The notes: generated by a model from the letters alone, not told the origin. A stretch of DNA of 8,556 nt from Ramlibacter sp. (GCA_028292185.1 JAQGMT010000104.1:1-8556), one strand, 5' to 3'. Numbered from the stretch's first letter, positions 1 to 6,844 are shown. Numbers and translations: made by a program.

Positions 1-816
1 TTCGCGCAGAACCCGCGCGGCCGCATGGCGGGCTTTCGCATCCTGCAATTGATTCCGGGCATCGGCCAGGCGACGGCCACGCGCTTGCTCGATGTCATGG
101 GAGAAGCGGCGCAGCCGAGCGAGGCGCTGCAGCAGTTCGAACCGCCCGCGCAGGCGCAGAACGAGTGGTCGGAGTTCGTGCAGCTCTACGCGAACCTGCG
201 CGACCCCGACGTGGCCTGGCCCGCCGACCTGGAACTGGCCAAGGGCTGGTACCTGCCGCAGCTGGAGCGCATTCACGACGACGCGCAGGTGCGCAAGCTC
301 GACATCGACCAGCTGGTGCGGCTGGCGGCGGGCTATGCGAGCCGCGAGCGTTTCCTGACCGAGCTCACGCTCGATCCGCCGCAGGCCACCAGCGATCAAT
401 CCGGTGTGCCGCACCTGGACGAGGACTATCTCATCCTGTCCACCATCCACAGCGCCAAGGGGCAGGAGTGGAAAGCGGTGCATGTGCTCAACGTGGTCGA
501 TGGCTGCATTCCCAGCGACATGGCCACCGGCAGCACCGAGGAGCTGGAGGAGGAGCGGCGCCTGCTCTACGTGGCGATGACCCGCGCCAAGGAGCACCTG
601 CATCTCATCGTTCCGCATCGCTTCTATGTCACGCAGCAAGGCGGCGGTGGGGACAAGCATGTTTACGCGAGCCGCACTCGCTTCATCAGCGAAGCCACCG
701 CCGGGAAATTCGAGTGCGTCACCTGGCCCGCAGTCGCCAGTGCCGGTGCGAGCGCGGCGCAACCGCAAACGCCGCTGCTGCAGGTGCGCGCGCGGGCTCG
801 CGCGGCGTGGCGCTAG
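1..816 (+). CDS. UvrD/Rep-family ATP-dependent DNA helicase, C-terminal part (5' end outside window)
   Basis: The reading frame is open from base 1, so the gene begins before the window; the ATG at 25 is internal. About 271 residues are visible. The region near bases 34-105 reads LQLIPGIGQATATRLLDVM, a helix-hairpin-helix-like segment. Two superfamily 1 helicase signatures follow: STIHSAKGQEW (about 439-471; motif V type, contacting DNA and the nucleotide site) and EEERRLLYVAMTRAKEHL (about 547-600; motif VI with its arginine finger). Enzymes of this family use ATP to translocate 3'-5' on single-stranded DNA and act in repair or replication restart. The Walker A and B motifs must lie upstream, so activity cannot be judged here. 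The last 60 or so residues are Ala/Arg-rich and look like a non-conserved tail. The exact subfamily (UvrD, Rep or a stand-alone helicase) cannot be fixed from this fragment. Confidence 0.93.
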   Translation, partial: FAQNPRGRMAGFRILQLIPGIGQATATRLLDVMGEAAQPSEALQQFEPPAQAQNEWSEFVQLYANLRDPDVAWPADLELAKGWYLPQLERIHDDAQVRKLDIDQLVRLAAGYASRERFLTELTLDPPQATSDQSGVPHLDEDYLILSTIHSAKGQEWKAVHVLNVVDGCIPSDMATGSTEELEEERRLLYVAMTRAKEHLHLIVPHRFYVTQQGGGGDKHVYASRTRFISEATAGKFECVTWPAVASAGASAAQPQTPLLQVRARARAAWR

Positions 817-938
817 GCAAGCCGCTTCTTGCCGACGCACATGGATGAGGAGGCCTGGTTACGCGCGGATTGATGAACCGTAATGGCTGTGATGCGCCGC
901 TTACACACAGCCACAGCAAGGCGCTGGATACTTCAGGC

Positions 939-1547
939 ATGAGCGATCTCCCGTTGCACCGACTCTCCCTGGTTTCCTTTCCGCTGCTTGCCTCCCTCTG
1001 GGTGGCGGGCTGCACCAGCGTTCCGCTCGATGGCCGCCACACGGCGGCCATGGGCGCGCCGGTCGCCGCCGCTGCAACGCGCGCTACGGCCCCGCCCGAA
1101 CAGCTCACGTTGGCCGAGCGCACCTTCATGGGCCAGGCGGTGAGCCGGGCGATGTACGAAGTGGAGGTCTCGCACCTCGCGGCGGATCGTGCCGTCGATC
1201 CTCGCGTTCGTTCGTACGCGAAGGCATTGGCCAGCCACGGCGCGCAGGTCGGCAATGAACTGGGCGCGATGATGAGGGCCAAGGGCGTGCCGCGCCCGGC
1301 CGGCCTGGCGGCCGACAAGGCCACCAAGCTGCACCGGCTCGCCGGTTTGCGGCCGAGTCCCGACTTCGACCTGGGCTACGCCCGCGTCGTCGGCATGGAG
1401 GACCAGCAGGCGACCATCGCCTTGTACGAGCGCGCCCGCCGCTACACGCAGGATCGCGAGTTGAAAGCCTGGATCGACAAGGCCTTGCCCGTGCTGCGCA
1501 ACCAGCTCGCGGCGGCGCAAATGCTCGTGGGCCAGCTCGCCGGATGA
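939..1547 (+). CDS. DUF4142-like putative lipoprotein
   Basis: This encodes 202 residues. The frame is open further upstream (TTG at 870, ATG at 873), but the ATG at 939 places a classical lipoprotein signal at the N-terminus: a short basic start (MSDLPLHRLS), a hydrophobic stretch and a lipobox ending LWVAGC, with Cys25 as the predicted lipidated residue. No strong Shine-Dalgarno sequence sits close to any candidate start; the nearest to 939 is AAGG at 918-921. The mature part has an Ala/Thr/Pro linker and then a mostly helical domain of about 140 residues (LTLAERTFMGQAVSRAMYEVEVSHLAAD and onward, in sections) resembling DUF4142, a ferritin-like helical-bundle family of unknown biochemical function common in envelope and stress settings. 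The family is assigned from the pattern 'F...A...gm.Ev...lA...a.d..vr.yA' rather than a database search. It stands alone: 122 bases after the helicase and 211 before the next gene. Confidence 0.82.
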   Translation: MSDLPLHRLSLVSFPLLASLWVAGCTSVPLDGRHTAAMGAPVAAAATRATAPPEQLTLAERTFMGQAVSRAMYEVEVSHLAADRAVDPRVRSYAKALASHGAQVGNELGAMMRAKGVPRPAGLAADKATKLHRLAGLRPSPDFDLGYARVVGMEDQQATIALYERARRYTQDRELKAWIDKALPVLRNQLAAAQMLVGQLAG

Positions 1548-1548
1548 A

Positions 1549-1580
1549 ATCAAGGCCGCCGCGAGCGCTAGCGCTTTGAT
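1549..1580. repeat. GC-rich inverted repeat with a perfect 12-base palindrome
   Basis: Two bases after the DUF4142 stop codon, ATCAAGGC (1549-1556) can pair with GCTTTGAT (1573-1580) through one G.T wobble. The loop and inner arm contain the perfect palindrome AGCGCTAGCGCT (1564-1575). There is no T-run afterwards, so it is not a standard intrinsic terminator, but its position suggests a 3'-end or transcript-stabilising structure. From memory, short extragenic repeats containing GCTAGCGCTT are frequent in Comamonadaceae genomes; that would need a genome-wide count to confirm. Confidence 0.45.
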
Positions 1581-1642
1581 AGCAGCCAGCTCAAACTCGA
1601 GCGTTGTCCGACAAGCCCGCGCCTCTGGCTGGCACAAGCCCT

Positions 1643-1700
1643 GTCCTACAAGCATCTGCAAACACAGCCGACAGAAAGGCAGGAAAGCGCCCCTAGAGTC
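1643..1700 (+). promoter_or_regulatory. Composite upstream element, copy A (three spaced boxes)
   Basis: The boxes are GTCCTACAAG (1643-1652), 14 bases, GCCGACAG (1667-1674), 18 bases, and CTAGAGTC (1693-1700). The same boxes with identical spacings recur at 7667-7724 and 8080-8137. CCTACA and CCGACA form a direct repeat with a 23-base period, about two helical turns. TAGAGT resembles a -10 hexamer (TATAAT, 4 of 6 positions). The gap from CCGACA to TAGAGT is 20 bases, too long for a usual sigma-70 -35/-10 pair, which points to an activator-dependent or alternative-sigma promoter. The third box ends 58 bases before the ATG at 1759. An additional half-site-like GTCCGACAAG lies upstream at 1606-1615. 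The promoter role is inferred. Confidence 0.72.
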
Positions 1701-1758
1701 AGCGTGTGGCTGGCGCGCCCTGCGCGAGCCGCGCAACAAACTTCCAAGGAGTTCATCT

Positions 1759-1941
1759 ATGGCATCGCGTTCCAAATCTTCCGGCAGCAGCAGCGGCCGT
1801 TCCGAAGCTGGCAGAAAGGGCGCCAAGGCTTCCAACCAGAACAGCGAAGCCCAAAGCGAACGCGCCAAGGGCAACAGCGGCAGCAAGCGCGCCAGCACGG
1901 GGGGCGAGAAGAAGCCCACCGGCAGCAAGAGCAGCAAGTAG
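1759..1941 (+). CDS. Small basic Ser/Lys-rich disordered protein
   Basis: This encodes 60 residues. The start is set by a strong Shine-Dalgarno sequence, AAGGAG (1746-1751), seven bases before the ATG; the frame is open upstream but lacks such a site. The composition is extreme: 17 Ser, 14 Lys plus Arg and 4 Glu, with no aromatic, Leu, Ile, Val, Cys, Asp or His residue. It cannot form a hydrophobic core and should be intrinsically disordered, cytoplasmic (no signal peptide) and positively charged. Motifs such as SKSSGSSSGRSE and TGGEKKPTGSKSSK recall small hydrophilic stress or nucleic-acid-associated proteins, but I do not recognise a family and assign no function. It is a self-contained transcription unit, with composite element A upstream and a perfect-stem terminator 18 bases after the stop codon, which argues that it is truly expressed and not a chance frame. 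Confidence 0.8.
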   Translation: MASRSKSSGSSSGRSEAGRKGAKASNQNSEAQSERAKGNSGSKRASTGGEKKPTGSKSSK

Positions 1942-1959
1942 CCGCCCAGCGCCAAGCAG

Positions 1960-1991
1960 TGCCTGGCCGTGCGAGCGGCCAGGCATTTTTT
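1960..1991 (+). terminator. Intrinsic (rho-independent) terminator
   Basis: TGCCTGGCCG (1960-1969) and CGGCCAGGCA (1976-1985) form a perfect 10-base-pair GC-rich stem with a six-base loop (TGCGAG), followed at once by TTTTTT (1986-1991). This is a textbook terminator for the 60-residue gene upstream. Confidence 0.93.
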
Positions 1992-2016
1992 GCGCCTGAA
2001 ATATTCTCGGCACAAT
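1988..2016 (+). promoter_or_regulatory. Possible promoter of the phosphatase gene
   Basis: After the terminator the first AT-richer stretch contains TTTTGC (1988-1993) and CACAAT (2011-2016), 17 bases apart. CACAAT is an acceptable -10 hexamer, but the -35 match is poor and overlaps the terminator T-run. It is offered because the upstream gene is terminated and the phosphatase therefore needs its own promoter. Confidence 0.3.
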
Positions 2017-2067
2017 GCGGGCTCTGCCGCGCGCCCCCTGGGCGTTTGGCGCCACTTGCGAAGCCCC

Positions 2068-2763
2068 ATGAAGTTCGTCAGCTGTTCCAATTTCCGCCGC
2101 GTCGGCTCGCTGGCCCCGGTTCTCTTTCGTTCCGACCACCTCGGTGCGCTCGATGAATCCGATGCGCGCCAGATCCGGCAACTGGCGATCCGCCGCGTCC
2201 TCGACTTTCGCGGTGTCGACGAACGCAGGTCGGCGGTGTGCGCTCTGCCCGGCGTAACCGTTCATTCGCTGCCGATCGAACCCACCATCGTTCAGGTATT
2301 GAATGGCCTGCTGGCAGCAGGCCACCGCCTCACCCCGGCCGATGTCGTCGCGCACATGCAGGACACGTACCGGGGCTTCGTGCGGCACAACACGCATCGC
2401 TTTGCCGAGTTCTTCGGGCACCTGCTCGAATCCGGCGAACCCACCGTGTTCCATTGCACCGCCGGCAAGGACCGCACCGGCTTCGCCGCGGCTTTGTTGC
2501 TGCACGCGCTCGGCACGCCGCGCGACGAGGTGATGCGCGACTACCTGCTGACCAACGAGCGGCTGAAGATGCCCGCGGGCGCGCGTCATGGTCTCGCGCC
2601 CGACGTGGCCGCGGTGCTCTGGCGCGTGCAACCGGAATTCCTCGAAGCCGCCTTCGAAGCCGTGGACCGGGATTACGGCGGACTGCCGGCGTACTTCGAG
2701 GACGGGCTGGGACTGGGCAGCCAGGAGCGCGAGAGGCTGCGGTCGCTTTACCTCAATCGCTAG
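2068..2763 (+). CDS. Tyrosine-protein phosphatase family protein (CX5R, Y_phosphatase3-like)
   Basis: This encodes 231 residues from the ATG at 2068. The frame extends back to 1969, but that stretch lies in a terminator and is discarded. The signature HCTAGKDRTG (H129 to G138) gives the P-loop with nucleophile Cys130 and phosphate-binding Arg136, so the active site is intact. The N-terminal part (SNFRRVGSLAPVLFRSDHL, then RRVLDFRGVDERR) follows the layout of the bacterial tyrosine phosphatase family typified by 'NFRD.GG...LfRS..L', although the usual NFRDLGG is changed to NFRRVGS. Family members dephosphorylate phosphotyrosine or, in some cases, phosphoinositides by a cysteinyl-phosphate mechanism; the substrate here is unknown. 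There is no signal peptide, so it should be cytoplasmic. The C-terminal helices (LAPDVAAVLWRVQPEFLEAAF and beyond) match the usual family length. It has no clear functional link to its neighbours and no strong Shine-Dalgarno sequence. Confidence 0.9.
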   Translation: MKFVSCSNFRRVGSLAPVLFRSDHLGALDESDARQIRQLAIRRVLDFRGVDERRSAVCALPGVTVHSLPIEPTIVQVLNGLLAAGHRLTPADVVAHMQDTYRGFVRHNTHRFAEFFGHLLESGEPTVFHCTAGKDRTGFAAALLLHALGTPRDEVMRDYLLTNERLKMPAGARHGLAPDVAAVLWRVQPEFLEAAFEAVDRDYGGLPAYFEDGLGLGSQERERLRSLYLNR

Positions 2764-2874
2764 CCGCGCAGGCTGGCGGTGGCCACGCACTGTAGGCCAT
2801 CTTCTACACATGAGCCCGAGCCCGCACAAGCTGCTCGACGGACGGTAGCATCCGGGAGCACTACCCATCATCCC

Positions 2875-4146
2875 GTGAAGCACAAGAAGTTGATCCTCAT
2901 CACCATTGCCCTCACGCTGCTTGCCGGACTGATCTACGTCAATTTTTCGGGACCGGAAAAGAAGGTCGAGACGGAGATCGCGCATATCTATTCGGTGGAG
3001 GACCCCCAGTTTCGCCGCTCCATGGGCCTCATGCTCGGCCCGGCCATCGTCGACGGCAACAGCGCCACCGAGCTGATCAACGGCGACCAGATCTTTCCCT
3101 CGATGCTGCAGGCGATCCGCGCTGCGAAGAAGACCGTCCTGTTCGAGACCTACATCTACTGGTCCGGGCAGATCGGCGATGAATTCGCGGACGCGCTGGG
3201 CGAGCGCGCGCGCGCCGGGGTCAAGGTGCACGTGCTTCTCGACTGGCTGGGCAGCGTCAAGATCGACGGAAAGCTCGTGGACAAGATGAAAGCCGCCGGT
3301 GTCCAGGTCGAGCGCTACCACCCCCTGCGCTGGTACAACCTGAGCCGCCTGAACAACCGCACCCACCGCAAGTTGCTGATCGTCGATGGCGTCGTGGGCT
3401 TCACCGGCGGTGTCGGCATCGCCCAGGAGTGGACCGGAAACGCGCAGGACCCCGACCACTGGCGCGACTCGCAATTCCGCGTCGAGGGGCCGGTGGTGGC
3501 GCAAATGCAAAGCGTGATGCTGGACAACTGGAGCAAGACCACCGGCCAGGTGTTGCACGGGGTGGAGTATTTCCCGGCGCCGAAGCCCGTGGGCACGCAG
3601 AGTGCGCAGATGTTCGCAAGTTCGCCCAGCGCGGGCGCCGAGAGCATGCAGATGATGTACCTGCTCTCGATCACGGCGGCCACGCGCAGCATCGACCTGT
3701 CCAGCGCCTACTTCGTGCCCGACGAGGTCACCCTCAAGGCGCTGGTCAGCGCCGTGAAGCGCGGCGTCAAGGTGCGCATCATCACGCCCGGACGCCACAT
3801 GGATGCCGAAACGGTCCGCCGTGCCTCGCGCGGCCTCTGGGGCGACCTGCTGGAGGCGGGCGTGGCGATGTACGAGTACCAGCCCACCATGTACCACTGC
3901 AAGGTGATGATCGTCGATGGGCTCATGACTTCGGTCGGCTCCACCAACTTCGACGTGCGCTCGTTCCGCCTGAACGATGAGGCCAACCTGAACGTCTACG
4001 ATGCCGGCTTCGCGGCGCGGCAGACCCGCGTGTTCGAGGCCGACCTCACGCAGTCGCGGCGCATCACGCTGGAGAGCTGGCAGCACCGACCGATGGTCGA
4101 CAAAGCGCGCGAACATGCACTCGCGATGTTCGGTGCGCTGCTGTAG
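2875..4146 (+). CDS. Membrane-anchored phospholipase D / cardiolipin synthase-like protein
   Basis: This encodes 423 residues from a GTG at 2875. An earlier in-frame GTG (2779) would add 32 polar residues before the membrane segment; 2875 is preferred because the product then begins with a basic tip (MKHKK) and a hydrophobic anchor (LILITIALTLLAGLIYV). GGGAG at 2854-2858 is a rather distant Shine-Dalgarno candidate, so the start is uncertain. Two HKD motifs form the bipartite PLD active site: HRKLLIVD (H164, K166, D171) and HCKVMIVD (H341, K343, D348), the second followed by GSTNFD. FETYIYW and the overall length match bacterial cardiolipin synthases of the ClsA/ClsB type, which transfer a phosphatidyl group at the inner membrane. 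A single N-terminal anchor rather than two helices is closer to ClsB-like or general PLD proteins, so no gene symbol is given. The gene lies 111 bases after the phosphatase. Confidence 0.9.
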   Translation: MKHKKLILITIALTLLAGLIYVNFSGPEKKVETEIAHIYSVEDPQFRRSMGLMLGPAIVDGNSATELINGDQIFPSMLQAIRAAKKTVLFETYIYWSGQIGDEFADALGERARAGVKVHVLLDWLGSVKIDGKLVDKMKAAGVQVERYHPLRWYNLSRLNNRTHRKLLIVDGVVGFTGGVGIAQEWTGNAQDPDHWRDSQFRVEGPVVAQMQSVMLDNWSKTTGQVLHGVEYFPAPKPVGTQSAQMFASSPSAGAESMQMMYLLSITAATRSIDLSSAYFVPDEVTLKALVSAVKRGVKVRIITPGRHMDAETVRRASRGLWGDLLEAGVAMYEYQPTMYHCKVMIVDGLMTSVGSTNFDVRSFRLNDEANLNVYDAGFAARQTRVFEADLTQSRRITLESWQHRPMVDKAREHALAMFGALL

Positions 4147-4184
4147 GCAGTCCTGCCACGCGGCTCCTGCGCATTCGCCGCGAG

Positions 4185-4216
4185 TTCCTACGCCCTTCGC
4201 CGCCGGACTCCTACAG
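4185..4216 (+). promoter_or_regulatory. Partial copy of the composite element (two TCCTAC boxes, period 23)
   Basis: TTCCTACGCC (4185-4194), 14 bases and TCCTACAG (4209-4216) reproduce the first two boxes of the composite element with the correct spacing, upstream of the small acidic protein gene at 4270. The third box is missing: the expected position (4235-4242) reads CGCATGCT. It could be a degenerate or differently used version of the same binding site, or coincidence. Confidence 0.4.
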
Positions 4217-4269
4217 TGCTGAGGTGAGCCGCGGCGCATGCTGGCAGCACAGTGGTACAGGAGGCAGCG

Positions 4270-4635
4270 ATGGCCAACCAGGAACAATCGAAAGACGGAG
4301 TCCCCGAGAAAGACGGGAATCGCCCGAGCCCCGACGTCGACCGGAATTACCGCGGCGACGGTCCCGGCAAAATGGGCCTCACCAGCGACCAGCAACCGGA
4401 CCTGGTGTCGCCCAGCGGTGTGAACCAGGGCGACCACGGCGTCGCCGACGACAAGCCGATGGCCGGCGGCTCCCTGAATTTCGACGACGACGACGAGGCG
4501 CACCCGCGCGGCAAGACGACCGCGGCGGGCGGCACCTGGCAGGCGCAGGGCGGCGACAGCGCGCCGCTCGGTCCGCCGGGCGCGGGCCTGTCGGATCGCA
4601 ACGGCCCGAGCGATCCGGACATCAGGAAGATCTGA
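4270..4635 (+). CDS. Small acidic hydrophilic protein of unknown function
   Basis: This encodes 121 residues. The start is decided by a perfect AGGAGG (4259-4264) five bases before the ATG at 4270; a GTG at 4252 in the same frame overlaps the region before this site and is less likely. The product is rich in Asp, Gly, Pro, Ser and Asn, with the acidic run NFDDDDEAHPRGK near residues 75-88 and a Gly/Pro-rich second half (GGDSAPLGPPGAGLSDRN). It has only one Trp, one Phe and one Tyr, no signal peptide and no membrane segment, so it is probably disordered and cytoplasmic. I do not recognise the family. The stop TGA is followed after two bases by the ATG of the hydrolase gene (TGATCATG), so the two are almost certainly co-transcribed and perhaps translationally coupled. 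A partial composite element lies upstream. Confidence 0.78.
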   Translation: MANQEQSKDGVPEKDGNRPSPDVDRNYRGDGPGKMGLTSDQQPDLVSPSGVNQGDHGVADDKPMAGGSLNFDDDDEAHPRGKTTAAGGTWQAQGGDSAPLGPPGAGLSDRNGPSDPDIRKI

Positions 4636-4637
4636 TC

Positions 4638-5474
4638 ATGAAACGGGAGAACGGCATTGTTTACGGCTTGTTCTCCCTGGGTCTGATTGCCGCCGTCGGC
4701 GCCGTGTACACCGCCGCGATCGGCTATCTCTGGTTCCGGCAGGAACGGCTGTTGTTCGAGCCGACCCCCTTGCCGCCGGACGAGCCGCTGGTGCATGATG
4801 CCGATGTGCATGAGCAATCCGTCGATGTGCCGGGCGCGCGCCTTTCCGTGGCGCAGTTGCGGCTGCCCAATCCGCGCGGCGTGGTCTTCTTCCTGCACGG
4901 CAACTCGGGCAACCTGCGCGACTGCCTGGTGGATCTCGACGCCTTCCGGCAAGTGAACTTCGACGTGGTGATGTTCGACTACCGCGGCTATGGCAAGAGC
5001 ACGGGTTGCATCGACAGCGAGGAGCAATTGCGTTCGGACGTGCGTGCCGTGTGGGCGCAATTCGCGCCGCAGTACCAAGACAAGCGGGTAGTGATCTCGG
5101 GCCAGTCGCTGGGCACGGCGCTGGCGGCCGGGCTGGCAGCGGAGCTTTGCGCGGCGGGCCGCAGTCCCGACCTCACCTTGCTGGTGTCGCCCTACAGCAG
5201 CATGCGGGCGCTCGCCGACGAACTCTATCCCTGGGTGCCGCGCCGGGTGTTGCGTTATCCGCTGCATACGGCGGAACACGCGGCGCGCCTGAGCGGGCCG
5301 CTGATGCTGTTCCACGGCGACAAGGACCAACTGATCGGCATCCATCACAGCCACGCCGTGCGCACCGCCGCGCCGGCGGCGCAACTGCATTGCGTGGAGG
5401 GCGCGGGACACAACGACATGCACAAGTTTCCCAGCTTTCGCGAAGCAATCGCCGGCGCGCTGGGCTGTCTCTAG
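4638..5474 (+). CDS. Membrane-anchored alpha/beta hydrolase (BEM46/ABHD13-like)
   Basis: This encodes 278 residues from the ATG at 4638. Residues about 8-32 (LFSLGLIAAVGAVYTAAIGY and on) form one N-terminal membrane anchor, followed by the family-typical RQERLLFEPTPLP. Alpha/beta hydrolase marks occur in order: oxyanion-hole HGNSGN (about 93-98), FDYRGYGKSTG, nucleophile elbow GQSLG with Ser157, HGDKDQLI with the acid Asp230, and GAGHND with the base His258. The triad is complete, so it should be an active serine hydrolase, probably an esterase, thioesterase or lipase-like enzyme facing the periplasm or membrane surface; its substrate is unknown. YfhR/YheT-like and BEM46 proteins share this arrangement. 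It follows the small acidic gene by two bases and precedes the antiporter gene by 20 bases, which suggests a three-gene operon. Confidence 0.9.
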   Translation: MKRENGIVYGLFSLGLIAAVGAVYTAAIGYLWFRQERLLFEPTPLPPDEPLVHDADVHEQSVDVPGARLSVAQLRLPNPRGVVFFLHGNSGNLRDCLVDLDAFRQVNFDVVMFDYRGYGKSTGCIDSEEQLRSDVRAVWAQFAPQYQDKRVVISGQSLGTALAAGLAAELCAAGRSPDLTLLVSPYSSMRALADELYPWVPRRVLRYPLHTAEHAARLSGPLMLFHGDKDQLIGIHHSHAVRTAAPAAQLHCVEGAGHNDMHKFPSFREAIAGALGCL

Positions 5475-5494
5475 TGCCATGACGGCACACTAAC

Positions 5495-6844
5495 GTGCAA
5501 CCGGCGATCTGGTCCGTCGTCATCGGCTTGCTGTTGATCTTCCTTGCCCTGAGCGGCACGGTGCTGTCACGCCTGCCCCTGTCCACGGCGATGCTGTACC
5601 TGGGCGTTGGCGCCCTGGTCAGTCCCTGGGGCCTGGACCTGTTGCGGGTGGACATCCGGGAGCACATGTTGCTGCTGGAACGCCTGACGGAAGTGGTGGT
5701 GCTGGTGTCGCTGTTCACCGCCGGGCTGAAACTCAGCCCCGGCTTGAAGGACCGCAGCTGGGTGCTGCCCTTGCGCCTGGCACTGGTGTCGATGCTGGTC
5801 ACCGTGTTCGCCATCGCCGCCATCGCCTATCTCTTTCTCGGCCTGCCCTTGGGCGCCTGCATCCTGCTCGGCGGAATTCTCGCGCCCACCGATCCCGTGC
5901 TCGCCTCGGACGTGCAAGTCAATCGGCCCGGCGATCGCGACCGCCTGCGTTTCGCGCTCACGGGCGAGGGTGGATTGAACGACGGCACGGCGATGCCTTT
6001 CGTGTTGCTCGGGATGGGCCTGCTTGGCCTGCACGAGGTGGGAAGTTTCGGCTGGCGCTCGCTGCTCGTGGACGGCGTGTGGTCATCGCTGGCGGGACTG
6101 GCCGCCGGCGCGCTGATGGGGCTCGCCATCGGGAAACTGGTGCTGTACCTGCGGCGCGAGCACCAGGAGGGGGTGGGGCTGGACGATTTCCTGGCGATGG
6201 GGCTGATCGCACTCTCGTACGGCGCGGCGCTGCTGCTGCATGCCAATGGCTTTCTCGCGGTCTTTGCGGCGGGCATCGCCTTGCGCTACCTGGAACAATC
6301 GCAGGGCGGGGGACGCAGCAGCCGGCGCGCGGCGGAGAAGGCCAGCGCGCACCCGGAGCAGTCGGTGGCCGATGCGATCGCGGTCGACCCTCAGCACGCG
6401 CCCGCATTCATGGCGCAGGCGCTGCTGGGCTTCAACGAGCAGCTGGAGCGCATCGGCGAACTGGCGGTGGTGATCACCATTGGCGCCTTGTTGTGGTCGG
6501 TGCCGTGGGTGGGCGCGGCCTGGTGGTTCGTGCCGGTGCTGCTGTTGCTGATCCGGCCGCTCGCGGTGGTGTTCGGCTTGATGCGCTCGCCCAGCTCGAG
6601 CGGGCAGCGCTGGCTAATCGGCTGGTTCGGCATCCGTGGTGTCGGCTCGCTGTTCTACCTCAGCTACGCCATCAACCGCGGCCTGCCCGGCGAACTGGCG
6701 AGCCAGCTCACCGCGCTCACCTTGTCGGTGGTGGTGGCGTCCATCATCGTTCACGGGATTTCGGTGACGCCGATGATGGCGGGCTACGAGCGCGCGGCGC
6801 AGCGCCGCTCGGCGCGTCGCGCGAAAGCCGGCGCGAAGCGCTAG
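5495..6844 (+). CDS. Cation:proton antiporter (CPA1/NhaP-type, Na+/H+ exchanger family)
   Basis: This encodes 449 residues from a GTG at 5495. An in-frame stop at 5480-5482 leaves no earlier start, and hydrophobic sequence begins immediately (WSVVIGLLLIFLALSG). Roughly a dozen membrane helices are apparent. Two hallmarks of the family are present: APTDPVLASD (Asp133) and GEGGLNDGTAMPF (Asn162-Asp163, the cation-binding ND pair of electroneutral CPA1 exchangers). GIRGVGSLFYLSYAI carries the conserved Arg381 in a late helix. A polar loop of about 40 residues (SQGGGRSSRRAAEKASAHPE, then QSVADAIAVDPQHA) interrupts the middle and is probably cytoplasmic. It should exchange Na+ or K+ for H+ at the inner membrane. 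No Shine-Dalgarno sequence is evident, so translation may depend on coupling with the hydrolase gene. The C-terminus is Arg/Ala-rich. It overlaps the converging VOC gene by four bases. Confidence 0.93.
   Translation: MQPAIWSVVIGLLLIFLALSGTVLSRLPLSTAMLYLGVGALVSPWGLDLLRVDIREHMLLLERLTEVVVLVSLFTAGLKLSPGLKDRSWVLPLRLALVSMLVTVFAIAAIAYLFLGLPLGACILLGGILAPTDPVLASDVQVNRPGDRDRLRFALTGEGGLNDGTAMPFVLLGMGLLGLHEVGSFGWRSLLVDGVWSSLAGLAAGALMGLAIGKLVLYLRREHQEGVGLDDFLAMGLIALSYGAALLLHANGFLAVFAAGIALRYLEQSQGGGRSSRRAAEKASAHPEQSVADAIAVDPQHAPAFMAQALLGFNEQLERIGELAVVITIGALLWSVPWVGAAWWFVPVLLLLIRPLAVVFGLMRSPSSSGQRWLIGWFGIRGVGSLFYLSYAINRGLPGELASQLTALTLSVVVASIIVHGISVTPMMAGYERAAQRRSARRAKAGAKR

Noticed and set aside
831..838. 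GCCGACGC after the helicase as a composite element for the DUF4142 gene
   Set aside because: No CCTAC box lies 23 bases upstream and no TARAGT box at the expected position downstream.
933..2090. A 385-codon minus-strand frame across the DUF4142 and 60-residue genes
   Set aside because: Composition is typical of antisense translation and it crosses a clear terminator and three plus-strand control sites; no signature was seen.
2791..2850. Possible composite element before the PLD gene (TTCTACACA, CCGCACA, GGTAGCATC)
   Set aside because: Boxes are imperfect and spacings (20 and 23 bases) differ from the 23 and 26 of the three good copies. The inverted TGTAG/CTACA pair at 2791-2808 was also noted but is short.
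4110..4132. CGAACAT/ATGTTCG inverted repeat near the end of the PLD gene as a terminator
   Set aside because: It lies inside the coding sequence, has a nine-base loop and no T-run, so nothing supports termination.
1753..4503. A 916-codon open frame on the minus strand across the phosphatase and PLD genes
   Set aside because: It is a GC-rich antisense shadow: the plus strand carries intact catalytic motifs (HCTAGKDR, two HKD motifs), while the minus product is His/Val/Arg-rich with no recognisable domain and runs through the terminator at 1960-1991.
4347..5480. A 377-codon minus-strand frame opposite the alpha/beta hydrolase
   Set aside because: The plus strand encodes a complete Ser-Asp-His hydrolase; the opposite frame shows no family features.
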